64,000 nucleotides of DNA from Desulfurococcus mucosus DSM 2162. GTDB taxonomy: Archaea > Thermoproteota > Thermoprotei_A > Sulfolobales > Desulfurococcaceae. Positions 8,756 to 17,984 of the stretch are shown one piece after another. The position numbers and the translations under genes are program-made. Location: contig NC_014961.1 of assembly GCF_000186365.1 (NCBI RefSeq), positions 868,001 through 932,000 of the forward strand, written 5' to 3'. The notes under the pieces were generated by a model, which was given only the letters and a program-made list of their open reading frames with translations, did no database searches and was not told where the DNA came from. Positions within the stretch are counted from its first letter, which is position 1, and every line of letters begins with the position of its first letter.

Positions 8756-9498
8756 TCAAATACCCTGGTAACCCACTCCATATCCAGCTTTTTATACCTC
8801 TCAAGGCTCCCCACGTCAAACCACTCCCCGCTATAAATATATGCTTTAACCCTGTAACCATTGTTGATCAACCATGGCACAAGGTTCCCCATGAAGTCGA
8901 AATCCCTTCCAAGCTCCCTCTCAAGGCCCTCTGAGAAAACCCGGAGCTCCGCCACGGCTACACCTATCGTTGCATTTATATCCAGCTCGGGCTTCTCCCG
9001 CATCTCAACCACATTGTAATCGTTATCCACCTTCACAACTCCAACCGGGACCCTATACCTGTTCGTCACCACAAGCGTTAGATCGCTCCCAGCCCCACTA
9101 TGATACCTTAAAAGGTCGGGTACATCTAGGGGTGCGAGGATGTCTCCGTACCATATGAGTGCCCTACCCTTGATCAATCCATCCCGGTACGCCTTCAGTA
9201 TGGCGCCACCAGTGTTAGAGTATCCTCCCTCCTCATCTATAGAGTATGTAATACTCACATCGAACCTGGAGCCGTCCCCGAAGTAATTATAGATGTATCT
9301 CCACTTATAGTTGACGAGGAACACTATGCGGCTCACCCCGTGCCTCCTAAGCCACTTCACAACCAGCTCGAGCACCGGTTTCTCATTGTTTCCAACGGGA
9401 ATCATGGGCTTGGGTATAATCTCCGTGTAGGGGCGGAACCTCTCACCCTGCCCCCCGGCAAGCACGACGGCTGTAACGTCTCCCTGCAATAAGGTCAC
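8704..9498 (-). CDS. sugar-1-phosphate nucleotidyltransferase
   Basis: Predicted transferase of NTP onto a sugar phosphate (GlmU/GMP/RmlA superfamily). The N-terminus carries the signature AVVLAGGQGERFRPYTEIIPKPMIPVGN, with the Lys of the P-K-P motif; IWYGDILAP and a C-terminal EWFDVGSLERY are also typical of mannose- or glucose-1-phosphate nucleotidyltransferases. About 264 residues, without a left-handed beta-helix extension. The GTG start is chosen because a TATA box (9524-9532) lies about 27 bases before it, giving a leaderless message; GTG 9501 or TTG 9489 remain possible. It converges on upp with a 52-base overlap. It may supply nucleotide sugars for glycosyltransferases such as that at 10150. 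Confidence 0.85.
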   Translation of the reverse strand: MTLLQGDVTAVVLAGGQGERFRPYTEIIPKPMIPVGNNEKPVLELVVKWLRRHGVSRIVFLVNYKWRYIYNYFGDGSRFDVSITYSIDEEGGYSNTGGAILKAYRDGLIKGRALIWYGDILAPLDVPDLLRYHSGAGSDLTLVVTNRYRVPVGVVKVDNDYNVVEMREKPELDINATIGVAVAELRVFSEGLERELGRDFDFMGNLVPWLINNGYRVKAYIYSGEWFDVGSLERYKKLDMEWVTRVFDQEPNALSPASPRPGTM

Positions 9499-9523
9499 CA
9501 CCAGTAAATTTACCGTGGTTAAA

Positions 9524-9532
9524 CTATATAAC
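9524..9532 (-). promoter_or_regulatory. TATA box of nucleotidyltransferase gene
   Basis: GTTATATAG on the minus strand, about 26 bases before the proposed GTG start at 9498. No other gene lies upstream, so this is the likely promoter. Confidence 0.5.
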
Positions 9533-9599
9533 TCTTCTGGCAAGCCCGTGGAATCAATACGCAAACACCGTGAAAGCTACCATACCTTTCACATAGACC

Positions 9600-10148
9600 T
9601 CGATAAGCATTGCGAGCCGTGAACCCATGGCATCCAGAGAGCCCTTCGCCCCAGAGGATAGAGTGCAGTGCCCTCCAAGGGCTTCCGCCTCACTCATTCC
9701 TCGCAGGCTACCGGTATAGGGTTATGAGCGTGGTTGAGCCCGGCGATACTGAACCCTGTCCACGGGAACAGGTTCCATGTGACTTGGAACAATACCCTCA
9801 TCACCTAGGCAGGCTTTGAGGAGGCCCCAGCATGCTGCAACATCACGGTACCATAGCCCACCACCTTCACTACACCCACCTCTCCTTGAACTATTACAGA
9901 TGTAAACCCGGGGAGATGCAGGGGAACCAGTGAACCCCCTAAACGGGAGCCCCCACCCTTTTAGGGCGGAGAGGAGGTCAGATGGGATACCAGCACACGG
10001 AGCTCTCCAGCTTTCTCCACTCTAGCCTCCTGAAACCCTAAAGATGCCTGGAGTATCCTGTGACGCGAATGCTATCCCAGGCCTTCTTAATAATGTTGGT
10101 CGCTGCACACTTACAACTGAAGGCCTCGTCCTTTAGGGCTGGAAGAAG
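9600..10148 (+). pseudogene. degraded IS200/IS605-type element (tnpB 3' remnant and end hairpins)
   Basis: The 650-base gap between the nucleotidyltransferase and the glycosyltransferase has no intact gene. A stretch at about 9636-9740 aligns by eye with relics at 18.0 and 31.6 kb (GGGCTTCCGCCTC, then GGTTGAGCCC). The + strand can be read as a tnpB-like C-terminal tail (VVEPGDTEP). An end hairpin lies at 9936-9983 (CCCTAAA...TTTTAGGG, then GGAGAGGAGGTCAG). A second, oppositely oriented hairpin of the same family is at 10111-10148, so the ends may flank a nested or rearranged copy. Frames are broken by stops; assignment to tnpB rests on the tail and hairpin resemblance only. Confidence 0.5.
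10111..10148 (-). repeat. IS605-type end hairpin, solo-end family member
   Basis: Read on the minus strand it has the family core GCCCTAAAGGACGAGG followed by CCTTCAGTTGTAAG. The same core recurs at 24145, 54367, 56899 and 62756. It abuts the stop codon of the glycosyltransferase at 10150. Confidence 0.6.
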
Positions 10149-10149
10149 A

Positions 10150-11136
10150 CTAGTGCTTGCTCCCCAGTCTTAGAATGTATTCCGCTATGTATTCTCCCCC
10201 GTTGCTGTATCTGGGTGCCTTCATCCCCCTGGCCTCCTCTATTGCCTCAGCCAGCCTCGCCGGGTCTACTTCCTCGAGGTATACAGCGTTGAGTTTTTCG
10301 GCCAGCTTAGAGGAGTCGCCCCGTGGAGCCGCCAATGTATGCCTCGGTGAGTAAACCATTACAACGGGTTTACCGTAAGCCAATCTCGCTGTAAGCGCGG
10401 TTGTACCGGGGTAATGGGTCACCACTAGGCTTGCACCAGCTATCCACCTATGTATGTCACTCGTGTACTGGAAAACCACCCACTCAGGGTGTCCCCTCCT
10501 ATAGGGTTCTGGATCCACGTCCCCGGTCTGCATAACGACCCTCTTCAACCCAAGCCTGCTGATAGTATCGAATAGTGTTCTATGCCCAAATGTACCGGTT
10601 GAGACAAGTATGTAGCCCTCGTCTCTAGGCTCGTAGAGAGGGGGCTCATACACGGGTCCCGAGACTATGCCTTTCCCGTAGAGGTTCAACTGCTCCTCCC
10701 AATGGAGGAATACCTTCGCACCCAGCCTGTACAGGGTGCTCACCGCCCTGGATCTCTCTGTGAACCTTGCTACATCCTCTATTGTTAGAATCATGGATCC
10801 CGCCAGCATGCATGTAAGAGATGGGGGAATAGAGAAGTTTGAGCCTGATGCAAACACTACGGTATACTTGTTCCGGCACACCCTGATCGACTCCTTCAAC
10901 GCCTGGATCCACCTGGGTAGCCCCCTGTATATTGGTTCAGCTGGTTTCCTAGGCAGTGTCATCTCTATCACTCTGCCCAGCCTCATCATTCTCTCTCTAA
11001 CCCAGCTGTATCCCCTAGGTACAAGTATGTCTAGTTCGATGCCTCTCTCAGCGAGATAGTGTCCCACAGTGTAGGCGAAGCCAGCGTGCCCCCCGTACCC
11101 GGCGATCAAGAGCACTTTATCCATACGGGTCCCCAT
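10150..11136 (-). CDS. Alg14/Alg13-like fused glycosyltransferase (Agl24-like)
   Basis: GT-B type glycosyltransferase, probably adding N-acetylglucosamine to a lipid-linked sugar at the membrane face. The N-half has the Alg14-type motif GYGGHAGFAYTVGHYLAERG (about residues 13-32) and an acidic loop TIEDVARFTERS; the C-half has the Alg13/MurG-type YILVSTGTFGHRTLFDTI and the nucleotide-sugar pocket VVTHYPGTTALTARLAYGKPVVMV. Eukaryotes split these halves into two proteins; crenarchaeal Agl24 is a fused form in N-glycan synthesis, and this gene fits that layout. There is no transmembrane anchor, so membrane association would be peripheral. ATG at 11124 is an alternative start. Confidence 0.7.
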   Translation of the reverse strand: MGTRMDKVLLIAGYGGHAGFAYTVGHYLAERGIELDILVPRGYSWVRERMMRLGRVIEMTLPRKPAEPIYRGLPRWIQALKESIRVCRNKYTVVFASGSNFSIPPSLTCMLAGSMILTIEDVARFTERSRAVSTLYRLGAKVFLHWEEQLNLYGKGIVSGPVYEPPLYEPRDEGYILVSTGTFGHRTLFDTISRLGLKRVVMQTGDVDPEPYRRGHPEWVVFQYTSDIHRWIAGASLVVTHYPGTTALTARLAYGKPVVMVYSPRHTLAAPRGDSSKLAEKLNAVYLEEVDPARLAEAIEEARGMKAPRYSNGGEYIAEYILRLGSKH

Positions 11137-11244
11137 GCTCGTAGTCCTCGAGCTAATGTATGCTTCCTAACAATTAATATTGGATGAGGCAATAAGAAAG
11201 ACAATAGAGGGAGAGTACTGCCCGGAGAAAGCCTTGGTGTCAAG

Positions 11245-12174
11245 GTGATCACATTGGGTTTCACCCCGGTCTCCAGCATAGAGGCTAGATTGCGGAGTGC
11301 ACGCAGCGGCTTCATAGCGTCAGCTCTGCTGTCTTTCACCGGCCTCGTACTAGAGCTGGCTGTGGCATTAATAGCTCCAAGCATAATACTCATCACGGAT
11401 CTACTCCACTGGACAGTGGACACTGTTCTGGAAGCAGTATTCCTGCTAGTGGTGTACCTGGCCAGCAGGTTCAGTAAGAGGTTCCCGTGGTCGATAGTAA
11501 TGATAGAGGGCGTTACCGTTACCACCGCTATCCTGGTGATACTTGGATTATACGGCTACATATTCCTCGACTACATCTCCTCTACTGCTGAAGGAGTATC
11601 CACGAGGAGCTTGATCCCACTGGTGGCAACCCTTGCAGGAGGCGTCATAACTGTTGCAATGTACATTATACAGCGGAGGAACTATCTAAGGTATAGAATA
11701 GAGCTCCTCAGAGTCGACGCAGCCCATGCCTTGATAGACTTCATAGCATCCATCCTAGCATCCATAGGCATAGCTCTAACATACTGGAGTGGCAGTCACT
11801 CCGTGGAACTCCTATTCACATTCATGTCAATGATGTTCGTAGTACACAGTCTCTTCGAGGTTTTCAAGGACATAGTGAGAACGCTTACAGGGTCGAACAT
11901 AGATTACGAGTTACGGGCAAGGATAAAGGATTCCCTGATCGAGGACTTCAGTAATGTAGAGGTAGGGGATGTGGATGCCAGGAAGATAGGTTCATTCTAC
12001 GTGGTGTCAGCCAAGATACTTGTGGACCCGGATATGACGATGCGTGAGATCCACCGGTTGAGGAAGAGAATAGTGAGAAGCATTACATCCTGCTCCGAAC
12101 TGATATATCATGTTGATGTTAAATTCTACCCTAATCACCGCGTGAAAACGCGGAGACGACAGCACACGAGGTAA
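11245..12174 (+). CDS. cation diffusion facilitator (CDF) metal exporter
   Basis: Proton-coupled export of divalent metal (Zn, Mn, Fe, Co or Ni). Six transmembrane helices, with the paired metal-site motifs H-x3-D in helix 2 (LLHWTVDTV) and helix 5 (AAHALIDFIAS), and a C-terminal cytoplasmic ferredoxin-like domain from about residue 215 (VEVGDVDARKIGSFYVVSAKILVDPDMT). 309 residues, standard length. Metal specificity cannot be assigned. It is divergent from the glycosyltransferase and ends one base before the stop of the convergent 100-residue gene. Confidence 0.87.
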   Translation: MITLGFTPVSSIEARLRSARSGFIASALLSFTGLVLELAVALIAPSIILITDLLHWTVDTVLEAVFLLVVYLASRFSKRFPWSIVMIEGVTVTTAILVILGLYGYIFLDYISSTAEGVSTRSLIPLVATLAGGVITVAMYIIQRRNYLRYRIELLRVDAAHALIDFIASILASIGIALTYWSGSHSVELLFTFMSMMFVVHSLFEVFKDIVRTLTGSNIDYELRARIKDSLIEDFSNVEVGDVDARKIGSFYVVSAKILVDPDMTMREIHRLRKRIVRSITSCSELIYHVDVKFYPNHRVKTRRRQHTR

Positions 12175-12477
12175 TCATGTAGCCTGCGTTAGGGGATCAC
12201 TACACCTGTCTCCCTCCTCAACTTCCACCAGCTGCGCCTTCGCGAAGCCGGGTTTGGCACCCTCTATGATGTGTTTAACCAGTTTCATGTATCGTCGAGT
12301 CGGGTGTAGTGCCACAGCTACATATGCTCTCACTATAGCTGCCACTGTAGCCTCCTGGAGGACTATGGTTTGATCCCTCAGCTTCAACACGATCCTGACG
12401 TGTCGATGGCCCTCGGGGATACATGCAACTATCTCGTCTACATCCTCGTTCCTGTAGATCTTAACCTCGCCGGGCAT
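12175..12477 (-). CDS. hypothetical protein, 100 aa
   Basis: Not a recognised family. It is predicted alpha/beta with a regular pattern (VRIVLKLRDQTIVLQEATVAAIVRAYVAVALHPTR), without membrane segments. It is the last gene of the leftward run 15104 to 12175 and overlaps the end of the preceding gene by 17 bases, so it is probably translated from the same message as the nucleoside phosphorylase and PfkB kinase. Confidence 0.65.
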   Translation of the reverse strand: MPGEVKIYRNEDVDEIVACIPEGHRHVRIVLKLRDQTIVLQEATVAAIVRAYVAVALHPTRRYMKLVKHIIEGAKPGFAKAQLVEVEEGDRCSDPLTQAT

Positions 12478-13291
12478 CAGGATCCACCACTATTGCCCTA
12501 CCTTCCACCCCTGGTAAATCCCTGAGGAAAACATACTCGGGTGTGAGAACCGGGTATACGTGGCCGTGCATTGCGTTCAACGCCTCGATTGCTCTGCCGT
12601 AGAGTTCGGCACGGCTTCCACCGCACTCTTTAACCGTGCTGGATAGCCTTGTAATCTTTAAGTGCTCATCTATCTCGACCCCCAGCACTGCTTTAACCAT
12701 GTCTTCCGGAGCCGGCTGTATGCCTCCTGCAAGGGCCTCCTCTACTACTCTGATCGCCTTGAGGAGTTGACGCTCTCCGCCTGACAACTGTATGCCTCGT
12801 GAAACCAGCTTGCTGAGCCTCTCTCGGAGCTCCTGGTATCTAATGTATTCCTCGCTGCTGACATCCCTGTTGCTGAGGCTTTTAACCTCCTTACTGCACT
12901 TCAATAGCTCACTTATGATCACGCTTAGCTCCAGTGTGTTTTCCCCGGGCTCCATGTTGACTGATAGAGCCGTGTACGCTGTAAGCATATCCCTTCCCTC
13001 AGGGCTGCAATCATCAAGTAATACTAGTAGGGTGACGCACTTGGCGACCCGGGTGAAGCCTGCTAGATACCTGTAGAACTTCAGGAGTCTACTAATGGGT
13101 TCCACGGGTGTCAGCATCGGTGGCACGAGAAGCAGTGATGATGCATCCACCACTTGTACCGCCCCGTATTTTTCAATCAGCATTCGATCAGTGAAAACAA
13201 TCCTCATATGTGGCTCACATGCCTCCACATGGAATGCGTTGCGATCCCAGGATGAGAGTAAATCCCGTATGAGCTCGGGAAGCTTCAACAC
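12461..13291 (-). CDS. hypothetical protein, 276 aa, in nucleoside-salvage operon
   Basis: No family recognised. Mostly helical; residues about 138-180 (KSLSNRDVSSEEYIRYQELRERLSKLVSRG) could form a coiled coil. The start codon shares its base with the stop of the PfkB gene (both use 13291), and its end overlaps the next gene, which indicates tight translational coupling. A role tied to nucleoside or sugar-phosphate metabolism is only an inference from this position. Confidence 0.65.
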   Translation of the reverse strand: MLKLPELIRDLLSSWDRNAFHVEACEPHMRIVFTDRMLIEKYGAVQVVDASSLLLVPPMLTPVEPISRLLKFYRYLAGFTRVAKCVTLLVLLDDCSPEGRDMLTAYTALSVNMEPGENTLELSVIISELLKCSKEVKSLSNRDVSSEEYIRYQELRERLSKLVSRGIQLSGGERQLLKAIRVVEEALAGGIQPAPEDMVKAVLGVEIDEHLKITRLSSTVKECGGSRAELYGRAIEALNAMHGHVYPVLTPEYVFLRDLPGVEGRAIVVDPDARRG

Positions 13292-14238
13292 TATCCCTTT
13301 GAAATCAGGCTTAACGCGTTGACGCCCTCCTCAACTATGCTTGCCTCCAGGTGCCTCTTGAAGAGGCCTCTATCCCAGCACAACATGCTTCCCTTGCAAA
13401 GCGTTTTTAAAGCCCCGGCGGAGGCACCATACCTAAGTGCCTCTCTCACGCTCCCTGTGTCTATGTATGCAGCGTTAAAGAACGCGTTGAAAGCATCGCC
13501 GGCCCCCGTGGTGTCCACAGGCTTCCCCTGCGGTGCTGTATACGCATGGTAGACCCCGCCATCCCTGGTCAACGCCACCGCTCCTTTACCGCCGAGCTTA
13601 ACAACTATTATGTTTACGCCTAGATTGAAGAGCTCCCGTACATCTACCTTACCGGTGAGCACAGCGTACTCCTGCCTATTCAGGAAGAGCACGTCTATGT
13701 GCCTCAATACCTCACGTAGCTCGCTTACATCTGTGTGCACGTAGACGCCTGGGTCATAGCTTTTCATGGCTGCACGGGTTCTCCGCGAGATCTCCAGTGC
13801 CTTCGCCGGGTGGAGAGTCGCCATGTGCACCACGCTGGATGAATCAAGGAGCTCCTGACTCACCTTGTCAGGTGTCAGGTAGGCATTAGCGCCGAGACTC
13901 CTGATCATGGATCTTGATCCATCCGGGTAGACTATTGATACAACCATGCCTGGCTGTGCATCCACGTATGAGACGTGGGAGACATCTACACCCATGTCCC
14001 TCACTGTTTCAAGACCCATCTTCGCCAATGGGTTGCTTGACACTGACGCTATGAGTGATGAGCGATGGCCGTAATGTGATACGGCAACAGCATAATTCGT
14101 GGCTGCACCGCCTGGCCGTATATCTACCTCCCTTGCATTCACGCTCTCATCTAAACCTGGCATCTTATCCACGTATACTGCTACATCAATGTTGAAGTTC
14201 CCAACGCTCACATGTAGTGGTGTATTGGCTTTAGGCAA
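13291..14238 (-). CDS. PfkB-family sugar/nucleoside kinase
   Basis: Phosphorylates a sugar, sugar phosphate or nucleoside. PfkB signatures: SVGNFNIDVAVYVDKMPGLDE at the N-terminus, RPGGAATNYAVAVSHYG (about residues 41-57), and the anion-hole/catalytic motif DTTGAGDAFNAFFNAAY (about 240-256). It lies two bases downstream of the nucleoside phosphorylase stop, so a substrate released from nucleosides is plausible, such as ribose-1-phosphate as in the archaeal pentose-bisphosphate route, or a nucleoside itself. The sequence alone does not decide between these or between ATP and ADP as donor. Confidence 0.88.
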   Translation of the reverse strand: MPKANTPLHVSVGNFNIDVAVYVDKMPGLDESVNAREVDIRPGGAATNYAVAVSHYGHRSSLIASVSSNPLAKMGLETVRDMGVDVSHVSYVDAQPGMVVSIVYPDGSRSMIRSLGANAYLTPDKVSQELLDSSSVVHMATLHPAKALEISRRTRAAMKSYDPGVYVHTDVSELREVLRHIDVLFLNRQEYAVLTGKVDVRELFNLGVNIIVVKLGGKGAVALTRDGGVYHAYTAPQGKPVDTTGAGDAFNAFFNAAYIDTGSVREALRYGASAGALKTLCKGSMLCWDRGLFKRHLEASIVEEGVNALSLISKG

Positions 14239-14240
14239 GT

Positions 14241-15104
14241 CTAATTCCTCCGGGAGGCTGTGCGTTTAATGACGGATGCCGTTATGTATTTCTTGCCCTC
14301 CCTTCTGGCTTCCTCATCCCACTCGCTCAGTATCTTCACAGCTTCATTCGCAACCCTGATAGCGTCTCCTACACCAGCGTTCACTATGAATTCCTCTGTC
14401 TCCCTGTTGGCTATGGCGGCGCAGACAGCGCCAGCCCTCAACCCATATATGTTTGCAAGCGTAAAGATGAGTGATGCCTCCATTTCGAAGTTCAATACAT
14501 TGATGCTTCTCAGGTATGAGACGAGGCCTCTCTGGAATGGAGGCAGGTAATCCCTGAAGCCCGGTCTCTCCTGCCCCACGTAGAAGCTGTCACTGCTGGC
14601 TGTTAAGCCAACATGATACCTGACACCCAGGGAATCAGCCGCCTCGACTAGAGCCATCACTACATCGTAGCTAGCTACAGCAGGGTATTCCGGCATAACG
14701 TAGTGTCTACTGGTGCCCTCCAGCCTCACAGCACCCGTTGATATCACTATGTCCCCGACACGTATATCGCTTCGAAGCGCACCGGTGGTTCCAACCCTTA
14801 TAAACGTGTCCCCTCCAACCCTTGCAAGCTCCTCAACCGCGATCGCCGTGGCCGGTGCACCTATACCGGTGCTTGTAGCCGAGACAAATACTCCCTTGTA
14901 GTATCCACTGTAAGTAACATACTCCCTATGCCTCGCCACAAGCCATGACTTCTCCCAGAAGCTAGCGATCCATGGAACCCTCTCCGGGTCACCCGGGAGG
15001 AGGATGTATCGGCTGACATCACCGGGTTTAACCTGTAGATGATACTGCCTGCCCTCCCCGCTCTCAGGGCGGCTCGCACTCTTTAATCTCTCCCCTGCAT
15101 CCAT
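14241..15104 (-). CDS. udp: uridine phosphorylase-type nucleoside phosphorylase
   Basis: Phosphorolysis of nucleosides to base and (deoxy)ribose-1-phosphate. NP-I family motifs are clear: YILLPGDPERVPWIASFW (phosphate site), TSTGIGAPATAIAVEELARVGGDTFIRVGTTGAL, and NFEMEASLIFTLANIYGLRAGAVCAAIANR near residue 196 (ribose-binding Met-Glu). The EMEAS form and the length (287 aa) favour uridine phosphorylase over purine specificity. First gene of a tightly packed operon with the PfkB kinase. The start may lie a few codons downstream, as residues 1-18 look non-conserved. Confidence 0.88.
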   Translation of the reverse strand: MDAGERLKSASRPESGEGRQYHLQVKPGDVSRYILLPGDPERVPWIASFWEKSWLVARHREYVTYSGYYKGVFVSATSTGIGAPATAIAVEELARVGGDTFIRVGTTGALRSDIRVGDIVISTGAVRLEGTSRHYVMPEYPAVASYDVVMALVEAADSLGVRYHVGLTASSDSFYVGQERPGFRDYLPPFQRGLVSYLRSINVLNFEMEASLIFTLANIYGLRAGAVCAAIANRETEEFIVNAGVGDAIRVANEAVKILSEWDEEARREGKKYITASVIKRTASRRN

Positions 15105-15125
15105 GCCCCCCGCCTCTACATGGAT

Positions 15126-15653
15126 TCAGTCGGCCTCCACTATTTTAGCCTTCATGGTATCGGTATCCACGATGCCATAGCTGCGTCTACCGGTTATATA
15201 GCCGCATGCCTCACCCGGGTTGAAAACAAGCTTGCCCTCGAGGAATTCAGCCCTGGCTACATGTGTATGCCCATATAGCACCATGTCCACATCCAGGGAT
15301 CTTGCAAGCGCGTCCACCATTTTATTGGTTGCAGCTATATCACCATAGCCGTGCAAAGCCAGCATTCTCCTGCCACCTATCTCGAGGAAAACTGGCTCAC
15401 TATAGTAGTCCCATCCGTAGCTGGCTGAGATCCTACTCAGCAAGTGTACGTCGCCATCGTTGTTGCCTTTCAAAATAATGAACTTCAACCCTCTCGCTGA
15501 ATCCCTCATGAATCTCAGCGTGAAGGGGCTTACCACGTCACCGAGATGTATCGCTAACTCTACTCCCTGCTCCACCATGCGTTCAACTATGCTTCTAGTG
15601 GCTGACACATTATCATGCGTATCGCTTAGAACCCCTATAAGCATTGAGGGCAC
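15126..15653 (-). CDS. YfcE/MJ0936-type metallophosphoesterase
   Basis: Dinuclear-metal phosphodiesterase of the small YfcE/MJ0936 group. All metal motifs are intact: LSDTHDN (residues 9-15), HLGDVVSP (36-43), LKGNNDG (60-66), LHGYGD and YGHTHVA (about 121-127), then FNPGEA. 175 residues is the usual length. The natural substrate of this group is not settled. It lies just upstream of the phosphorylase operon and just downstream of hsp20. Confidence 0.88.
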   Translation of the reverse strand: MPSMLIGVLSDTHDNVSATRSIVERMVEQGVELAIHLGDVVSPFTLRFMRDSARGLKFIILKGNNDGDVHLLSRISASYGWDYYSEPVFLEIGGRRMLALHGYGDIAATNKMVDALARSLDVDMVLYGHTHVARAEFLEGKLVFNPGEACGYITGRRSYGIVDTDTMKAKIVEAD

Positions 15654-15670
15654 CGTTAAAAATGGCTCTA

Positions 15671-16249
15671 TTACTCGACCTTTATCTTGACGCCTTTATC
15701 CTCCCTACCGGTCTTCTTCAGCTTTACCTCGAGTACTCCATTCTTGTAGGAGGCCTTGGCTGATGCTGGATCCACCTTGGCAGGTAACTCGATCTCCTTG
15801 TAGTACTTCCTGTTAGTGTCGCTGGCGTTGATTACAATTGTCCTGCCGTCGTCTGAAACTTTCACATCGATCTTATCCTTTTCCACGCCAGGTATCTCAG
15901 CTATGACTGTTACCTCGTCCCCGGACTCGAATACATCGATCAAGGGCTCCCTTTCCTCAGAGATCACGGGTTTACCCCGCACCCTCCTGACATTGCCGAA
16001 CTCCTTGATAACCGGCTTACCATCGGGCCCTATTGTTATACTGAACCCGTATACATATGGTTTCACACCCTTCCTCTCCAGCTCGCGCTCAAACTCCTCG
16101 AATCCTTCAGGCGTGAATCCCCTGCTTAATCTACGCATTAAATCCCACATCATCCTCTCCATGTCCTCGAACATCCTGTCTATCTCGTCGAAGAAGCCTT
16201 CCTCCCAGAACGGCCTTCTCCTCCTCCTATACCACCAGTCGTCCTCCAT
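15671..16249 (-). CDS. small heat shock protein, Hsp20/alpha-crystallin
   Basis: ATP-independent chaperone. An acidic-aromatic N-terminus (MEDDWWYRRRRRPFWEEGFFDEIDRMFEDMERMMW) precedes the alpha-crystallin domain (about residues 90-190) with PLIDVFESGDEVTVIAEIPGVEKDKIDVKV and the closing YKNGVLEVKLKK; the C-terminal VKIKVE carries an I-x-V-type tail motif for oligomer assembly. The ATG at 16249 is favoured because GGTGG precedes it by five bases; a GTG at 16270 is possible. A TATA-like GTTTAAAGG lies about 45 bases upstream. Confidence 0.9.
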   Translation of the reverse strand: MEDDWWYRRRRRPFWEEGFFDEIDRMFEDMERMMWDLMRRLSRGFTPEGFEEFERELERKGVKPYVYGFSITIGPDGKPVIKEFGNVRRVRGKPVISEEREPLIDVFESGDEVTVIAEIPGVEKDKIDVKVSDDGRTIVINASDTNRKYYKEIELPAKVDPASAKASYKNGVLEVKLKKTGREDKGVKIKVE

Positions 16250-16375
16250 GCGTGCCACCATGTAGAACACTTATTTAGAGACTCTATTAAACCTTTAAAC
16301 CATGCTAAGGAAGACGCTGTTTAAATCTAGTATTTTAAATCCTCGTAGCACATTGTATACTCCCGGGGGTCGCCT

Positions 16376-16792
16376 GTGAAAATATATCATCATGTCGCCA
16401 GATTCTCGACGAGTACGCGTTTCCAGCTAATAGATATAACGGGGATCGTTGAAGAAGCCGTTGAAAAATCAGGGGTAGCCAACGGGATCGTCGTGATCCA
16501 CGCTCCCCACGCGACGGCAGCCATAGTTCTCAACGAGAATGAAGAGGGCTTGATCAACGATATAGTAGACAAGCTTAAAGACCTAACAGAGCCCGATAGT
16601 GGAAGATGGAGGCATAACAGGATAGATGACAACGCCCATGCCCACATAGGCTCAGCCATTATTGGAGCTGAGAGAGTGATCCCGGTTGTAAACGGCAGAG
16701 TCGCCAGGGGAACATGGCAGAACGTGTTTTTCATAGAGATGGATGGCCCCCGTTCAAGCAGGGAGGTAATTATAACCGTTATGGGTGAGTAG
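16376..16792 (+). CDS. YjbQ family protein (UPF0047)
   Basis: YjbQ/UPF0047 proteins have been reported to have weak thiamine-phosphate-synthase activity; the true role is unclear. Signature segments: [20 protein letters not shown] (about residues 38-57), [25 protein letters not shown] and [15 protein letters not shown]. The His residues of these motifs form the conserved pocket of the family. GTG start. It runs divergent from hsp20 and is followed within two bases by nicotinate phosphoribosyltransferase, so the two are probably one transcript. Confidence 0.88.
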   Translation: MKIYHHVARFSTSTRFQLIDITGIVEEAVEKSGVANGIVVIHAPHATAAIVLNENEEGLINDIVDKLKDLTEPDSGRWRHNRIDDNAHAHIGSAIIGAERVIPVVNGRVARGTWQNVFFIEMDGPRSSREVIITVMGE

Positions 16793-16794
16793 CC

Positions 16795-17973
16795 TTGGGA
16801 TTCTACATAGCCCGTGAAGAAGAGATACTTGGAGGACTCGCCACAGACGTATACTTCACGAGAACATTCAAGGTGCTCAAGGCTAAAGGCGTCAGGAAAA
16901 AGGTTAGGATGGAGTTCCATGTGATGAAGCTACCCAAGGGCTATGAGTGGGCCGTGTATGCAGGGCTCGAGGAGGTCATATACCTGCTTAAAGGTAAACC
17001 CGTCACAGTATACTCGATGCCTGAGGGAACACTCTTCAAGGCGGGGGAACCCCTACTCATCATAGAGGGGTACTACGATGACTTCGCACTCTACGAGACC
17101 CCGGTGCTCGGCATACTGAGACACTACTCCAGTATAGCCAGCAAGGCTGCACGTGTTAAGAGATTGGCCATGGATAAAACCATCCTATTCTTCGGGCTCA
17201 GGGCGGTGCACCCTGCAATAGCCCCGATGGTTGATCGAGCCGCATACATAGGTGGAGTCGACGCTGTTTCAGGCGTGTTAAGTGAAAAATACCTTGGACT
17301 AAAACCATCGGGAACCATGCCTCACGCACTGATCCTTACCTTTGGCGATCAACGTGAAGCATGGAAAGCATTCGACGAAGTAGTTGAACCCAATGTGCCG
17401 AGAATAATGCTGGTGGACACACTCTATGACGAACGTGAAGAAGCATTAATGGCTGCACGCCTCCTCGGCGGGAGACTATACGGCGTCAGGCTTGACACGC
17501 CGAGCAGTAGACGCGGTGACATGAAACATATTGTTGAAGAGGTGAGGTGGACCCTTGACATTAACGGCTTCAAGAACGTTAAGATAGTTGTAAGCGGCGG
17601 GCTCGACGAGAAGGAGATAGTGAGGCTCAGAGACCTTGTGGACGCCTTCGGCGTCGGGACAAGCATCTCCATGCCCCCCAGTGTAGACATAAGTGCTGAC
17701 ATTGTTGAAGTATACGAGAATGGAGCCTGGAAACCGTTCACCAAGAGAGGTAAGTTACCGGGTGCGAAACAAGTATACAGGAAGAGGCCGGGATTAAACG
17801 ACATAGTTGCATTAATGGATAACCCGGGCAACATACCGGAGGACTACACACCGTTGCTCCTGAAGTACCTTGATAACGGCGAACCAGTAAGGGAACTCCC
17901 GAGTCTAGAGGACATAAGGAGATATGTGCTCGAGCAACTCAGGGAAGTACCGGAACCCACCCTAGCTGACTAA
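16795..17973 (+). CDS. pncB: nicotinate phosphoribosyltransferase
   Basis: NAD salvage: nicotinate + PRPP to nicotinate mononucleotide. The archaeal-type protein (392 aa) shows [21 protein letters not shown], the [29 protein letters not shown] region, [14 protein letters not shown] and the phosphate-binding [11 protein letters not shown]...[11 protein letters not shown] start at 16795, right after the YjbQ stop. Its 3' end is followed immediately by a tnpB remnant. Confidence 0.92.
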   Translation: MGFYIAREEEILGGLATDVYFTRTFKVLKAKGVRKKVRMEFHVMKLPKGYEWAVYAGLEEVIYLLKGKPVTVYSMPEGTLFKAGEPLLIIEGYYDDFALYETPVLGILRHYSSIASKAARVKRLAMDKTILFFGLRAVHPAIAPMVDRAAYIGGVDAVSGVLSEKYLGLKPSGTMPHALILTFGDQREAWKAFDEVVEPNVPRIMLVDTLYDEREEALMAARLLGGRLYGVRLDTPSSRRGDMKHIVEEVRWTLDINGFKNVKIVVSGGLDEKEIVRLRDLVDAFGVGTSISMPPSVDISADIVEVYENGAWKPFTKRGKLPGAKQVYRKRPGLNDIVALMDNPGNIPEDYTPLLLKYLDNGEPVRELPSLEDIRRYVLEQLREVPEPTLAD

Positions 17974-17984
17974 TCAACCGTTTG

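Noticed and set aside
8598-8861. Open frames antisense to upp
   Set aside because: Shadow frames in a well-supported gene; no start signals.
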